Positions 34,656 through 45,733 of a DNA stretch of 64,000 nt are shown here, piece by piece. Position 1 is the first letter of the stretch, and the number at the start of each line of letters is the position of its first letter. The notes under the pieces are model-generated. The model worked only from the letters and a program-made list of their open reading frames with translations, was not told where the DNA came from and did not search any database. The position numbers and the translations under genes were made by a program. Source of the DNA: Pimelobacter simplex (GTDB lineage: Bacteria; Actinomycetota; Actinomycetes; Propionibacteriales; Nocardioidaceae); the NCBI RefSeq assembly GCF_024662235.1, contig NZ_CP096276.1:620001-684000 (forward strand), given 5' to 3'.

Positions 34656-35597
34656 ATGACCGCGATCGACGACCGCCCCGAGCCCCCGGTCCTCCGGGCC
34701 ACCATGGGTGCCGACACCCAAGGCCCGTGGGAACGCCTCGCCCTGGCGCTGTTCATCGCCGTGCCCTTCCTCGCCATCGTCGCCGCGATCCCGATCGCGT
34801 GGGGCGGCTGGCTGGGGTGGAGCGACATCGCGATCACCTTCGTGATGTACGGCCTGACCCTGCACGGCATCACCGTCGGCTTCCACCGGCTCTTCACGCA
34901 CAAGTCGTTCAAGCCCAACCGCGCGGTCAAGATCACCCTCGCGATCGCCGGCTCGATGGCGATCGAGGGACCGGTCATCCGCTGGGTCGCCGACCACCGC
35001 AAGCACCACAAGTTCTCCGACAAGGACGGCGACCCGCACTCGCCGTGGCGCTACGGCAACAGCCTGCGCGGCCTGACCAAGGGCTTCGTGTGGGCCCACG
35101 TCGGCTGGCTGTTCGACCCCGAGCAGACCTCGATCGACAAGTACGCCCCCGACCTGGCCAAGGACCGCGACCTGGTCCGGATCTCGCGCACCTTCTGGGT
35201 GTGGGTGCTGACCTCGATCTTCCTGCCGCCGGTCCTCGGCTTCCTGCTCACCTGGTCCTGGCAGGGCGCGCTGACCGCCTTCTTCTGGGGCACCGTGGTC
35301 CGGATCGGCCTGATCCACCACGTCACCTGGTCCATCAACTCCATCTGCCACACGCTGGGGGAGCGGCCCTTCGCCTCGCGCGACTTCTCCGGCAACGTGT
35401 GGTGGCTGGCCATCCCCTCGGGCGGGGAGTCGTGGCACAACCTGCACCACGCCGACCCGACGTCCGCGCGGCACGGGGTCAAGCGCTTCCAGCTCGACAC
35501 CTCGGCCCGGATCATCTGGGTGCTCGAGAAGCTCGGCTGGGTGCGCGACGTGCGCTGGCCGACGCCCGAGCGGATCCGGGCCAAGTCGGTCGCCTGA
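34656..35597 (+). CDS. Acyl-CoA/acyl-lipid delta-9 desaturase
   Basis: 313 residues. The three His boxes of membrane di-iron desaturases are intact: HRLFTH (77-82), HRKHH (114-118) and HNLHH near residue 268. Four hydrophobic segments flank them. It introduces a double bond at C9 of fatty acyl chains, adjusting membrane fluidity. It lacks a cytochrome b5 domain, so an external ferredoxin or reductase supplies electrons. It sits between the CitAB genes and mec with no operon link; start ATG follows CTGGAG. Confidence 0.92.
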   Translation: MTAIDDRPEPPVLRATMGADTQGPWERLALALFIAVPFLAIVAAIPIAWGGWLGWSDIAITFVMYGLTLHGITVGFHRLFTHKSFKPNRAVKITLAIAGSMAIEGPVIRWVADHRKHHKFSDKDGDPHSPWRYGNSLRGLTKGFVWAHVGWLFDPEQTSIDKYAPDLAKDRDLVRISRTFWVWVLTSIFLPPVLGFLLTWSWQGALTAFFWGTVVRIGLIHHVTWSINSICHTLGERPFASRDFSGNVWWLAIPSGGESWHNLHHADPTSARHGVKRFQLDTSARIIWVLEKLGWVRDVRWPTPERIRAKSVA

Positions 35598-35654
35598 CGT
35601 CCGGGGCGTGAGCCCGGTTCGGCTGCGCTCGCCCCGACGCAATACCCTGGACCG

Positions 35655-36089
35655 GTGCTGCAGATCGACCGGACCACGTACGACGCGATCGTCGCGCACG
35701 CCAAGCGCGACCACCCGGTCGAGGCGTGCGGGATGGTCGCCGGACCCCTCGGCAGCGACCGCCCGGAGCGGTTCATCGAGATGGTGAACGCCGCGGGGAG
35801 CCCCACGTTCTACGAGTACGACTCGACGGACCTGCTCAAGCTCTACCGCGACCTCGACGACCGCGACGAGGAGCCGGTGGTGATCTACCACTCGCACTCG
35901 GAGACCGAGGCGTACCCCAGCGTGACCGACATCAACCTGGCCAGCGAGCCCGGCGCCCACTACGTGCTCGTCAGCACGCGGGAGCACGGGAATAACGAGG
36001 GCCCCGTGGAGTTCAGGTCCTACAGAATCATCGACGGCGTCGTGACCGAGGAAGAGGTCCGCGTCATCCCTGCAGAGGAGAGCAGCTGA
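35655..36089 (+). CDS. mec: JAMM/MPN+ metalloprotease Mec ([CysO]-cysteine peptidase)
   Basis: 144 residues of the Mov34/JAB1 family. The zinc motif is complete: E23 in HPVEACG, H79 and H81 in YHSHSE, S89 and D92 in PSVTD. In M. tuberculosis Mec releases cysteine from the CysO-cysteine adduct. It sits directly before cysO and cysM. GTG at 35655 has TACCCT (35643-35648) 6 nt upstream, suggesting a leaderless start for the mec-cysO-cysM operon. Confidence 0.94.
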   Translation: MLQIDRTTYDAIVAHAKRDHPVEACGMVAGPLGSDRPERFIEMVNAAGSPTFYEYDSTDLLKLYRDLDDRDEEPVVIYHSHSETEAYPSVTDINLASEPGAHYVLVSTREHGNNEGPVEFRSYRIIDGVVTEEEVRVIPAEESS

Positions 36090-36090
36090 C

Positions 36091-36369
36091 ATGGCCATCG
36101 AGGTCCGGATCCCGACCATCCTGCGCACCTACACCGGTGGTGAGAAGGCGGTCAACGCCGACGGCGCCAACCTGAGCGCGCTCATCGACTCCCTCGAGGC
36201 GAACCACCCCGGCATCAAGGACCGCCTCATCGAGGGCGGCGACCTGCGCCGGTTCGTCAACATCTACATCAACGACGAGGACGTCCGCTTCATCGGCAGC
36301 CTCGAGGCCGCGCTCTCCGACGGCGACCAGGTCGTCATCCTGCCGGCCGTGGCCGGCGGCGCGCGCTGA
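36091..36369 (+). CDS. cysO: Sulfur-carrier protein CysO (MoaD/ThiS fold)
   Basis: 92 residues with a ubiquitin-like fold. CysO is thiocarboxylated at its C-terminal Gly-Gly and donates sulfur to CysM-bound aminoacrylate. Here the conserved VVILPAVAGG is followed by two extra residues, Ala-Arg (91-92), so the di-glycine (89-90) is not C-terminal. Mec, encoded immediately upstream, is a plausible trimming protease. ATG has AGCAGC/GAGGAG upstream. Spacing to mec is one base. Confidence 0.93.
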   Translation: MAIEVRIPTILRTYTGGEKAVNADGANLSALIDSLEANHPGIKDRLIEGGDLRRFVNIYINDEDVRFIGSLEAALSDGDQVVILPAVAGGAR

Positions 36370-38189
<1,820 letters not shown>

Positions 38190-38277
38190 TGTCGAGTTCG
38201 CGACACCACTTGTCCGTTTCGCGCACCAACCGGCCCGTGTAGGCGTTGCCAGCGCGGCCCACGATCTCCACTCTTGG

Positions 38278-38296
38278 TCAGGTAAGCCTAACCAAA
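38278..38296 (+). promoter_or_regulatory. IdeR/DtxR iron box
   Basis: TCAGGTAAGCCTAACCAAA agrees with the 19-bp DtxR/IdeR consensus at about 15 of 19 positions and keeps the AGG/CCT symmetry. It lies 17 nt before the iron-siderophore binding-protein gene. Repression under iron-replete conditions is expected. Confidence 0.88.
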
Positions 38297-38312
38297 GAAG
38301 GAGTGGACCATC

Positions 38313-39296
38313 GTGGTGCGCACGCCCCGTTATCTCGGCCGTCTCGGAGTGGCCCTCACCCTGGCGGCGGCCCTCGCGCTGTCCGCCTGCGGCAGCGAGG
38401 ACGACGACCCGGGCACGTCCGGCGCGGACACGCGCACCGTCGCGTCGGCGTACGGCGACGTGGAGGTCCCGGTGAAGCCCGAGCGGGTCGTCGCGGTCAG
38501 CTACGACACGCCCTGGCAGCTGCAGTCGCTGGACGTGAAGCCGGTCGCCACCCAGGACTACGGCAAGTGGGTCGACACCTTCAGTGCCGACCAGCAGGCG
38601 TTCGTGAAGGGAGTCGCGACGATCGGCTCCTTCGGCGAGACCAACTACGACGCCATCGTCAAGGCCGCTCCCGACCTGATCGTCGGTGACGCCTACGAGG
38701 TCGACGAGAAGGCGTACAAGCGGCTCTCCGAGATCGCCCCCACGGTCGTCGTGAAGGGCAGCTTCCGCGGCGACTGGAAGGCCATCGTGTCCGGGCTCGC
38801 CGACGCGACCGGCGCCGGCAAGGCGCTCGGCGAGCGGGAGAAGGCCTACACGGCCAAGGTGGCCGAGCTCAAGGAGAAGTACGCCGACCAGCTCGCCCTG
38901 AAGTGGGCCACGGTCTCGATCGGCGACGCCGAGGCGGAGTTCTCGGTGCTCTACCCGACCGGCATCGTCGGCGCCCTCCTCGACGAGCTGGGCGTGACGC
39001 CCGCGCCGGGCATCCCCGAGGCCTCGCCCGAGCCGGGCTACGCGAGCTACTCGTTCGAGCGGCTCGACGAGATCCTCGCCACCGCCGACGTGATCGTCAC
39101 CCCGGCCAACGCGGACGGGACGCCGTGGGAGCCGTTCGCCGCGATCAAGAGCAACTCGCTGTTCACCTCGCTGCCCGCGGCGAAGTCCGGCTCCGTGTTC
39201 GACCTGCCCTACGGCGTCACGGACTACGACACCGCGCTGGCGTTCCTCGACGTCGTGGAGACCAAGGTCCTGGAACCCCTCGCCGCACGTTCGTGA
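38313..39296 (+). CDS. Iron-siderophore ABC transporter substrate-binding lipoprotein
   Basis: 327 residues: lipobox ALSAC, then an Asp-rich linker and a FecB/FepB-like periplasmic-binding fold (GDVEVPVKPERVVAVSYD, APDLIVGDAYEV, and the last lobe with YASYSFERLDEILA). Lipoprotein on the outer membrane face, capturing a ferric siderophore. Start GTG at 38313 (or 38316) just after AAGGAG. First gene of a three-gene operon behind an IdeR box. Confidence 0.93.
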   Translation: MVRTPRYLGRLGVALTLAAALALSACGSEDDDPGTSGADTRTVASAYGDVEVPVKPERVVAVSYDTPWQLQSLDVKPVATQDYGKWVDTFSADQQAFVKGVATIGSFGETNYDAIVKAAPDLIVGDAYEVDEKAYKRLSEIAPTVVVKGSFRGDWKAIVSGLADATGAGKALGEREKAYTAKVAELKEKYADQLALKWATVSIGDAEAEFSVLYPTGIVGALLDELGVTPAPGIPEASPEPGYASYSFERLDEILATADVIVTPANADGTPWEPFAAIKSNSLFTSLPAAKSGSVFDLPYGVTDYDTALAFLDVVETKVLEPLAARS

Positions 39297-40267
39297 CCAC
39301 GGGTCGCACCCTCGGGGCCCTGCTGGCCGCCGTCGCCCTCGCGACGGTGGCCAGCCTGTGCCTGGGCGGCCGCGTCTTCGGCCCGGTCGAGATCGTGCAG
39401 GCGCTGTGGTCGGGGGACGGCTCCGCGCACGACCAGGTGATCCGCGACCTGCGGGTCCCGCGGACCGTGGTCGGCCTCCTGGTCGGCGCCGCGCTGGGGC
39501 TCTCGGGCGCGCTGATGCAGGGACTGACCCGCAACCCGCTCGCCGATCCGGGCATCCTCGGCGTCAACGCCGGAGCGGCCCTCGGTGTCGCGCTCGCGAT
39601 CACCCAGTGGGGGATCGTCCACCCCGGCGGGCAGGTGTGGTTCGCCCTTGCCGGCGCTGCACTCACCACGCTCGTCGTCGCCGCGATCGGCCGCCCGCGC
39701 CGGGGCGGCGACGTCGTCACGCTGACCCTCTCCGGCGTCGCGGTCGGCGCGGTCCTGACCGGTATCACCTCCGGACTGGTGCTGCTGCACCCGCGCGCCT
39801 TCGACAGCATGCGCAGCTGGAACGCCGGGTCGATCACCGTGGTCGGCTACGACCGGGTGCTCGCCGTGCTGCCCTTCATCGTGGCGGGCGTCGTGATCGC
39901 GCTCGCCCTCGGCCGCAGCATCAACGCCCTCGCGCTGGGCGACGACACCGCGCAGGCGCTCGGCGTACGCCTGCTGCGGACCCGGGTCCTCGCCCTGGTT
40001 GCCGTCACCCTGCTGTGCGGTGCCGCGACCGCCGCAGCCGGCCCGATCGTCTTCGTCGGCCTGATGGTGCCGCACATCGTCGCCGCCCTGATCGGCCCCG
40101 ACCACCGCCGCGTGATGACCTGCTCGCTGCTCGCCGGCCCGGTGCTCGTGCTCGGCTGCGACCTCCTCGGCCGGTATGTCGCCCAGCCCCGCGAGCTGCC
40201 CGTCGGGGTGGTCGCCGCCGCCATCGGCGCCGTCCTGCTCGCCGTCGTCATCCGGAGGCGCTCGTGA
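39293..40267 (+). CDS. Iron-siderophore ABC permease (FecCD family), first subunit
   Basis: 324 residues with 9-10 membrane segments. FecCD motifs include RVPRTVVGLLVGAALGLSGALMQGLTRNPLADPGILGVNAGAA (split) and AGPIVFVGLMVPHI. GTG at 39293 overlaps the binding-protein stop. It pairs with the second permease gene to form the heterodimeric channel. Transport direction is import. Confidence 0.94.
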   Translation: MTTGRTLGALLAAVALATVASLCLGGRVFGPVEIVQALWSGDGSAHDQVIRDLRVPRTVVGLLVGAALGLSGALMQGLTRNPLADPGILGVNAGAALGVALAITQWGIVHPGGQVWFALAGAALTTLVVAAIGRPRRGGDVVTLTLSGVAVGAVLTGITSGLVLLHPRAFDSMRSWNAGSITVVGYDRVLAVLPFIVAGVVIALALGRSINALALGDDTAQALGVRLLRTRVLALVAVTLLCGAATAAAGPIVFVGLMVPHIVAALIGPDHRRVMTCSLLAGPVLVLGCDLLGRYVAQPRELPVGVVAAAIGAVLLAVVIRRRS

Positions 40268-41289
40268 ACCGCGTCGTGCCCGTGCGCCTGCTCGGCGGGC
40301 GGATCAGTGGCCGGGTCCGGGTCCGCGGCGTGCTCGGTGTCGCGCTGCTCGTGCTGGTCGCGGCCGCGATCGGCGTGGCCTCGCTGCCCAGCCCCGACGC
40401 CGGGGTGTCGCTCGGCGAGACGATCGACGTGCTGCGCGGCCGGGGCACCCGGGTCACCGAGCTCGTCGTCCTCGACTGGCGGCTGCCGCGGGTCCTCGCC
40501 GCGCTGCTCTTCGGCGCGATGATGGGGCTCAGCGGCGCGATCTTCCAGGTGGTGACCCGCAACCCACTCGGCTCGCCGGACGTCATCGGCTTCTCCAGCG
40601 GCGCCTACACCGGCGCCATCGTGGCCATGCTCGTGCTCGGCCTCAGCGGCACCGCGGTCCCGCTGGCCGCGACCCTCGGCGGACTGCTCACCGCGGCCCT
40701 CGTGCTCGGCCTGGCCGGGCACGAGGGACTGCGCGGCGCGCGCTTCGTCATCCTCGGCATCGCCGCGGCCGCGCTGCTCTCGTCGGTCAACACCTGGCTG
40801 GTGCTGCGGGTCACCGCGGAGGAGGGCCTGCAGGCCTCCCAGTGGGGGGTCGGCACGCTCAACGAGATCACCGGGAGCGACCTCCGGCTCGCCGCCCTGT
40901 GCGGGCTGGTGCTGCTGCCCGGCTGCCTGCTCCTGGCGCGGCCGCTCGCGCTGCACGAGCTGGGGGACGACGTGGCGGTGGCGCTCGGCGTACCGATGCG
41001 GTCGCGGCGGCTGCTCGCCATCGGCGTCGGGGTCGCGCTCACCGCGGTCACCACGGCCGCCGCCGGCCCGATCGCCTTCGTCGCGCTCGCCGCGCCCCAG
41101 CTCGCCCGGCGGGTCGTCGGCGGCACCCCGCCGGCGCTGCTCGGCTCGGCCGCGATGGGCGCGGCCCTGCTGGCCGCCTCCGACCTGCTCGCCCAGCGCG
41201 TCTTCGCCCCGACCCCGGTGCCGGTCGGGATGGTGACCGTCGTCCTCGGTGGCTGCTACCTCGCGTGGTTGCTCTCCCGGCGCCGGTGA
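40264..41289 (+). CDS. Iron-siderophore ABC permease (FecCD family), second subunit
   Basis: 341 residues, same fold as the first permease: RLPRVLAALLFGAMMGLSGAIFQVV, RNPLGSPDVIGFSSGAY, and AGPIAFVALAAPQLARR. GTG at 40264 overlaps the preceding stop. No ATP-binding subunit follows; the ATPase must be encoded elsewhere and shared. Confidence 0.94.
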   Translation: MNRVVPVRLLGGRISGRVRVRGVLGVALLVLVAAAIGVASLPSPDAGVSLGETIDVLRGRGTRVTELVVLDWRLPRVLAALLFGAMMGLSGAIFQVVTRNPLGSPDVIGFSSGAYTGAIVAMLVLGLSGTAVPLAATLGGLLTAALVLGLAGHEGLRGARFVILGIAAAALLSSVNTWLVLRVTAEEGLQASQWGVGTLNEITGSDLRLAALCGLVLLPGCLLLARPLALHELGDDVAVALGVPMRSRRLLAIGVGVALTAVTTAAAGPIAFVALAAPQLARRVVGGTPPALLGSAAMGAALLAASDLLAQRVFAPTPVPVGMVTVVLGGCYLAWLLSRRR

Positions 41290-41305
41290 TGCCTACGGTG
41301 GGGGA

Positions 41306-42160
41306 GTGCGCCACCTCCTGCTCACCCCCGTCCTCGCCCTGCTCCTCGCGCTCGGCCTGAGCGCCGCGCCCGCGCCGGCGGGGGCGGCCGCGTCCGACGA
41401 GCCGCCACCGTTGGTGTCGGTCACCGCGCCCTCGGTCGACGGCGTCGCCCGCTACGGCCGCACGCTCGTCGCGGACCCGGGCGGCTGGGCGCCGGGGCCG
41501 GCCCGGGTGCGCTACGAGTGGCGGCGCGGCGACCAGGTCGTCGGCACCGCCCGCCGCTACCCCCTGCAGCCGGCCGACGTCGGGCAGCGGCTCACGCTGG
41601 TGGTCACTGCGTCGGCACCCGGCTACGCCGACACCCCCGCCCGGGCGGTCACCGCGAAGGTCAAGCACCGCGTCGACGTGCGCCGTACGGTCCGCTACAG
41701 CGTGCGGGTCAAGGGCCGGCTCGGCCCCGGCGTCGACGTCGCGGCCTTCCGCCGCCTCGCCCAGGAGACCTACGACGACCCGCGCGGCTGGCGGGCCCGG
41801 GGCGTCCGCTTCGTCCAGGTACGCCGCGGCGGCGCGTTCACCCTCTGGCTCTCCGAGGCCGCGCGCGTGCCCGGCTTCTCGTCGGTGTGCAGCCCCCAGT
41901 GGTCGTGCCGGGTCGGCCGCAACGTGGTGATCAACGTGCAGCGCTGGCAGCACGCCTCACCCGCGTGGCACCGGCTCGGCCGCTCGCTGCGCGACTACCG
42001 GCACATGGTGGTCAACCACGAGACCGGGCACTGGCTGGGCCGTGGGCACGCCTCGTGCCCGCGTCCGGGGGCGCTGGCACCGGTGATGATGCAGCAGTCC
42101 AAGGGGCTCCACGGCTGCCGCGCGAACCCCTGGCCGACGCCCCGCGAGCTGCGCCGCTGA
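41306..42160 (+). CDS. Secreted DUF3152 protein (metalloprotease-like)
   Basis: 284 residues: signal peptide (1-28), an Ig-like middle part, and a DUF3152 C-terminal domain with the zinc-protease motif H238-E239-T-G-H242-xx-G-xx-H248 (NHETGHWLGRGH) and the family ending MQQSKGLHGCRANPWP. Four Cys in the domain may form disulfides. It may process extracellular or cell-wall proteins; DUF3152 has no proven activity known to me. GTG at 41306 has TACGGT 6 nt upstream (leaderless). Confidence 0.86.
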   Translation: MRHLLLTPVLALLLALGLSAAPAPAGAAASDEPPPLVSVTAPSVDGVARYGRTLVADPGGWAPGPARVRYEWRRGDQVVGTARRYPLQPADVGQRLTLVVTASAPGYADTPARAVTAKVKHRVDVRRTVRYSVRVKGRLGPGVDVAAFRRLAQETYDDPRGWRARGVRFVQVRRGGAFTLWLSEAARVPGFSSVCSPQWSCRVGRNVVINVQRWQHASPAWHRLGRSLRDYRHMVVNHETGHWLGRGHASCPRPGALAPVMMQQSKGLHGCRANPWPTPRELRR

Positions 42161-42188
42161 CCTCAGCCGCGGAGCTCAGCCGTGGAGC

Positions 42189-43250
42189 TCAGCGCCAGCG
42201 CAGGTCCTGGGCGCGGTCCCACAGGCTGCCCGGTACCGGCCCGAGGCCGAGGATCGAGAGGCTGACGTTGGCCAGCTCGCCGTTGCGGATCGGCTGGCGC
42301 GCGGCGCCGAAGCCCGGCCGGGTCCGGCCGGGGTTGGCCCGCGTGGTCCGGTTGAGCTGGTAGAGGTCGGCACGGGTGATCCCGGCGCCCCAGACCGCGA
42401 ACGGGACCCGGTAGTTCTCCCGGTTGTGGATGTCGCTGTGCCGGGTCGCGCCGGGGATGCCGCCGTGGTCGGCGGTGAGCACGACCACCGTCGAGCTCTT
42501 GAGCGACGGCGTGCTGCGGATCTGGTTGAGCACCGTGCCGATGAGCCGGTCGACGGTGGCGACGGCGTCGAGGTAGCGCGGGCTCAGCCAGCCGTGGTCG
42601 TGGCCCATCTGGTCGGGCTTGCCGAGGTGCAGGAACGCGAAGGACGGCGCCTTGCGGGCCAGGTCCTGGCGCAGCGCGCGGACCACGGCGGCGTTCTTCT
42701 CGACCTTGATCACGTTCTTGTCGACCGCGGCCGGCCAGGAGCGCTCGAAGAGCAGGAACTTCGACTTCGTCGCGTAGACCGCGGTCGAGCCGCCGCCCGC
42801 GTGGACCACCTCGAAGACCGACGAGACCGGGTGTCCCGCCGCCTGCTGGACCGACTTGGTCACCGTGTCGTCGTTCCAGGTGACGCCGTGCCCGCCGCGG
42901 CTCGCCTTGATCCGGCGCCCGGTCACCATGCTCGTGTGGTTAGGCAGGGTCACCGTCATCTCGAGCTGGGAGCGCGCGTTGAGCGTGCCCGCGCCCTGCT
43001 CCGAGATCAGCTGGTGCAGGTACGGCGTCCGGGCCCGCCCGAGCTTGTTGAGGGCCCGCGGGTTGAGCCCGTCGACGGAGATCGCGATCACGTGCTTGCC
43101 GTTGACCGCCCGCGGCGCGAGGTCGGTGCCCGCGGGCCCGACCGGGGTGGGCGCGACGGCGTGGCCGGGGGCGGTCGCCGCCCCGGTCACCAGCGCCGAG
43201 AGCGTCGCGAGCAGGACGAGCGCGGACCGGGTCCGAGACAGCGAGGTCAC
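42189..43250 (-). CDS. Alkaline phosphatase superfamily phosphodiesterase, secreted
   Basis: 353 residues with a signal peptide (1-32). The AP-superfamily metal sites are present: D in VIAISVDGLNPRALN, the nucleophile Thr in TVTLPNHTSMVTGR, and HDHG and ADHGG later, as in nucleotide pyrophosphatase/phosphodiesterase (PF01663). It likely hydrolyses phosphodiesters outside the cell. GTG at 43250 is chosen because the signal peptide begins there and TACCCT is 6 nt upstream on the minus strand. Divergent from murI. Confidence 0.86.
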   Translation of the reverse strand: MTSLSRTRSALVLLATLSALVTGAATAPGHAVAPTPVGPAGTDLAPRAVNGKHVIAISVDGLNPRALNKLGRARTPYLHQLISEQGAGTLNARSQLEMTVTLPNHTSMVTGRRIKASRGGHGVTWNDDTVTKSVQQAAGHPVSSVFEVVHAGGGSTAVYATKSKFLLFERSWPAAVDKNVIKVEKNAAVVRALRQDLARKAPSFAFLHLGKPDQMGHDHGWLSPRYLDAVATVDRLIGTVLNQIRSTPSLKSSTVVVLTADHGGIPGATRHSDIHNRENYRVPFAVWGAGITRADLYQLNRTTRANPGRTRPGFGAARQPIRNGELANVSLSILGLGPVPGSLWDRAQDLRWR

Positions 43251-43331
43251 CGGCCCAGGGTACGCCCGGCGTGACGTGATCTGCGTCCCGGAATGCCGAC
43301 TGCGGACACCCCGACGCCGTAGTCTGGCCGG

Positions 43332-44165
43332 GTGCGGCACCTGGACGACCCCCGAGCGCGTGGCGAGATCGACGCCCCGATCGGGATCTTCGACTCCGGT
43401 TTCGGCGGCCTCACGGTCGCTCGCTCGGTCATCGACCAGCTGCCCCACGAGTCGATCACCTACGTCGGCGACACCGCCCGCCAGCCCTACGGCCCCAAGC
43501 CGATCGGCGAGGTCCGCGAGTACGCCCTCGAGTGCCTCGACCACCTCGTCGACAAGGGCGTCAAGGCCCTCGTCATCGCCTGCAACTCCGCCTCGGCCGC
43601 CATGCTGCGCGACGCCCGGGAGCGCTACGACGTCCCCGTGGTCGAGGTGATCTACCCGGCCACCCGCCGCGCCGTCGCGGCCACCCGCAACGGGCGCATC
43701 GGCGTCATCTCCACCCGCGCCACCGCCGAGTCGATGGCCTACGACGACGCCTTCGCGGCCGCCCCCCAGATCTCCCTCACCACGCGGGCGTGCCCGCGCT
43801 TCGTCGACTTCGTGGAGGCGGGGGTGACCGGCGGCGACGAGCTCATCGCGGTCGCCCGCGAGTACCTCGACCCGCTCACCGAGCTCGGCATCGACACCCT
43901 GATCCTCGGCTGCACCCACTACCCGCTGCTGACCGGCGTCATCTCCTACGTGATGGGCGACGACGTCACGCTGGTGAGCAGCGCGGAGGAGTGCGCCAAG
44001 GACGTCTACCGGATGCTGGCCGACACCGGCCTCATGCGGCCGTCGGGCGACCCGTCGTACATCTTCACGACGACGGGCTCACCGGCGGAGTTCGAGACGA
44101 TCGGGCGCCGGTTCCTCGGCCCCGAGCTGGTGGCGGCCGGACAGTTCGCAGGGGGTCTTGCATGA
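43332..44165 (+). CDS. murI: Glutamate racemase MurI
   Basis: 277 residues. The paired catalytic residues are clear: D21/S22 in [13 protein letters not shown]84 in IACNSAS and C194 in LGCTHYPLL. It converts L-Glu to D-Glu for peptidoglycan. GTG at 43332 with TAGTCT (43320-43325) 6 nt upstream looks leaderless. Overlaps the next gene (ATGA). Same order as M. tuberculosis murI-Rv1339. Confidence 0.96.
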   Translation: MRHLDDPRARGEIDAPIGIFDSGFGGLTVARSVIDQLPHESITYVGDTARQPYGPKPIGEVREYALECLDHLVDKGVKALVIACNSASAAMLRDARERYDVPVVEVIYPATRRAVAATRNGRIGVISTRATAESMAYDDAFAAAPQISLTTRACPRFVDFVEAGVTGGDELIAVAREYLDPLTELGIDTLILGCTHYPLLTGVISYVMGDDVTLVSSAEECAKDVYRMLADTGLMRPSGDPSYIFTTTGSPAEFETIGRRFLGPELVAAGQFAGGLA

Positions 44166-44986
44166 GTGACGACGTGGTGGCACCGGAGACGACCCGGCTG
44201 CGGGTACCGCCGGACGGAGCCGACCACGCGGTCACGGTGACGATCGTCGGCTGCTCGGGCTCCTACCCGGGCCCCGAGTCCCCGGCGAGCTGCTACCTCG
44301 TCCAGGCCACCGACGCGCTGCGCACCTGGAGCCTCGTGCTCGACATGGGCAACGGCGCGCTCGGCGTCCTCCAGCGCTACGTCGACCCGCTCAAGGTCGA
44401 CGCCGTCTTCATCAGCCACCTGCACGCCGACCACTGCGTCGACATGACCAGCTACTACGTGCTGCGCAAGTACCACCCGACCGGCACCCAGCCCAAGATC
44501 CCCGTCTGGGGCCCCAAGGGCACCGCCAAGCGTCTCGCCAAGGCCTACGACCTGCCGCGCAAGCCCGGCATGCGCGAGGAGTTCTCGTTCCGGGTCTACG
44601 GCGACCCGATCGAGATCGGCCCCTTCACGATCGAGTCCTACGAGGTCGACCACCCCGTGCCGGCCTACGGCCTGCGCGTCTCGGCCTTCGGCAAGGTCCT
44701 CGCCTACAGCGGCGACACCGGCCCCACCGACGCGCTCTACGACATCGCGGCCGACGCCGACCTCTTCCTGTGCGAGGCCTCGTTCCGCGAGTGCGACGAG
44801 AACCCGCCCAACCTGCACCTGACCGGGCTCGAGGCCGGCGAGGTCGCCACCAAGGCCCGGGCCAAGCGGCTCGTCGTGACCCACGTGCCGCCGTGGCACG
44901 ACGCCCAGACGATGCTCGCCGAGGCGCAGTCGTCGTACGAGGGGCCGCTCGAGCTCGCCGTCCAGGGCGCGGTCTACGAGCTCTAG
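44162..44986 (+). CDS. MBL-fold hydrolase (Rv1339-type phosphodiesterase)
   Basis: 274 residues. Metallo-beta-lactamase motif HLHADHCVD (around residue 81), a second His in [16 protein letters not shown] and a final H in [10 protein letters not shown]. Orthologous position to M. tuberculosis Rv1339, which is reported as an atypical class II cyclic-nucleotide phosphodiesterase. Substrate by analogy only. Coupled to murI by a 4-nt overlap. Cytoplasmic. Confidence 0.9.
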   Translation: MSDDVVAPETTRLRVPPDGADHAVTVTIVGCSGSYPGPESPASCYLVQATDALRTWSLVLDMGNGALGVLQRYVDPLKVDAVFISHLHADHCVDMTSYYVLRKYHPTGTQPKIPVWGPKGTAKRLAKAYDLPRKPGMREEFSFRVYGDPIEIGPFTIESYEVDHPVPAYGLRVSAFGKVLAYSGDTGPTDALYDIAADADLFLCEASFRECDENPPNLHLTGLEAGEVATKARAKRLVVTHVPPWHDAQTMLAEAQSSYEGPLELAVQGAVYEL

Positions 44987-44992
44987 GCACAG

Positions 44993-45733
44993 GTGACCAG
45001 CAGCGAGGTCTGGGACGCCGCCACCGCGGCGGCGTACGACGCCGACGCCGCTGCGCAGTTCGCCCCCGGTGTGCTGGGGCCGACCGTCGACCTGCTCCAC
45101 GAGCTCGCCGCGGGCGGACCCGTCCTCGAGCTCGCGATCGGGACCGGGCGGGTCGCCGTACCGCTGGCGGAGCGGGGGCTCGACGTCACCGGGATCGAGC
45201 TCTCCGAGGCGATGGTCGCGCAGCTGCGGCACAAGGTCCCCGCGACCGAGATCCCCGTCGTGGTGGGCGACATGGCGACGGCGACCGCGCCCGGCGTGGG
45301 CGACTACGCCCTCGTCGCGCTGGTCTGGAACACCCTGTCGAACCTGCGCACCCAGGACGAGCAGGTCGCCTGCTTCGCCAACGCGGCCCGGCACCTGCGC
45401 CCGGGCGGGCGGTTCGTGATCGAGCTGTGGGTGCCGCCGATCCAGCGGCTCGCGCCGGGGGAGGACGCCGTACCGATGACGGTGAGCGCGGAGCACGTCG
45501 TCATCGACACCTACGACCTGCTCACCCAGTCCTGCGCCTCGCACCACTACCACCACGACCCGGACGGCACGGTGCGCTCCGGGGTCGGGCGCTTCCGCTA
45601 CGCCTGGCCGTCCGAGTGCGACCTGATGGCCCGGCTCGCGGGCCTGGAGCCGGAGGCGCGCTGGGCCGACTGGGACCGTACGCCGTTCACCGCGACCAGC
45701 CCGAGCCACGTCTCGGTCTGGCGCAAGCCCTAG
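44993..45733 (+). CDS. Class I SAM-dependent methyltransferase
   Basis: 246 residues. SAM motif I is VLELAIGTGRVAVPLAERG, with the post-I acidic residue in VTGIELSEAM and motif II near YALVALVWNTLS. Substrate unknown. It follows the MBL gene after 6 nt and converges with the NarL regulator (4-nt overlap), so it ends this transcription unit. GTG start with CACAGG/AGG upstream. Confidence 0.9.
   Translation: MTSSEVWDAATAAAYDADAAAQFAPGVLGPTVDLLHELAAGGPVLELAIGTGRVAVPLAERGLDVTGIELSEAMVAQLRHKVPATEIPVVVGDMATATAPGVGDYALVALVWNTLSNLRTQDEQVACFANAARHLRPGGRFVIELWVPPIQRLAPGEDAVPMTVSAEHVVIDTYDLLTQSCASHHYHHDPDGTVRSGVGRFRYAWPSECDLMARLAGLEPEARWADWDRTPFTATSPSHVSVWRKP

Noticed and set aside
42165..42192. Short direct repeat (GAGCTCAGCCG...) between DUF3152 and the phosphodiesterase
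   Set aside because: About 13 bp, imperfect and without wider structure; more likely chance in a GC-rich convergent junction.
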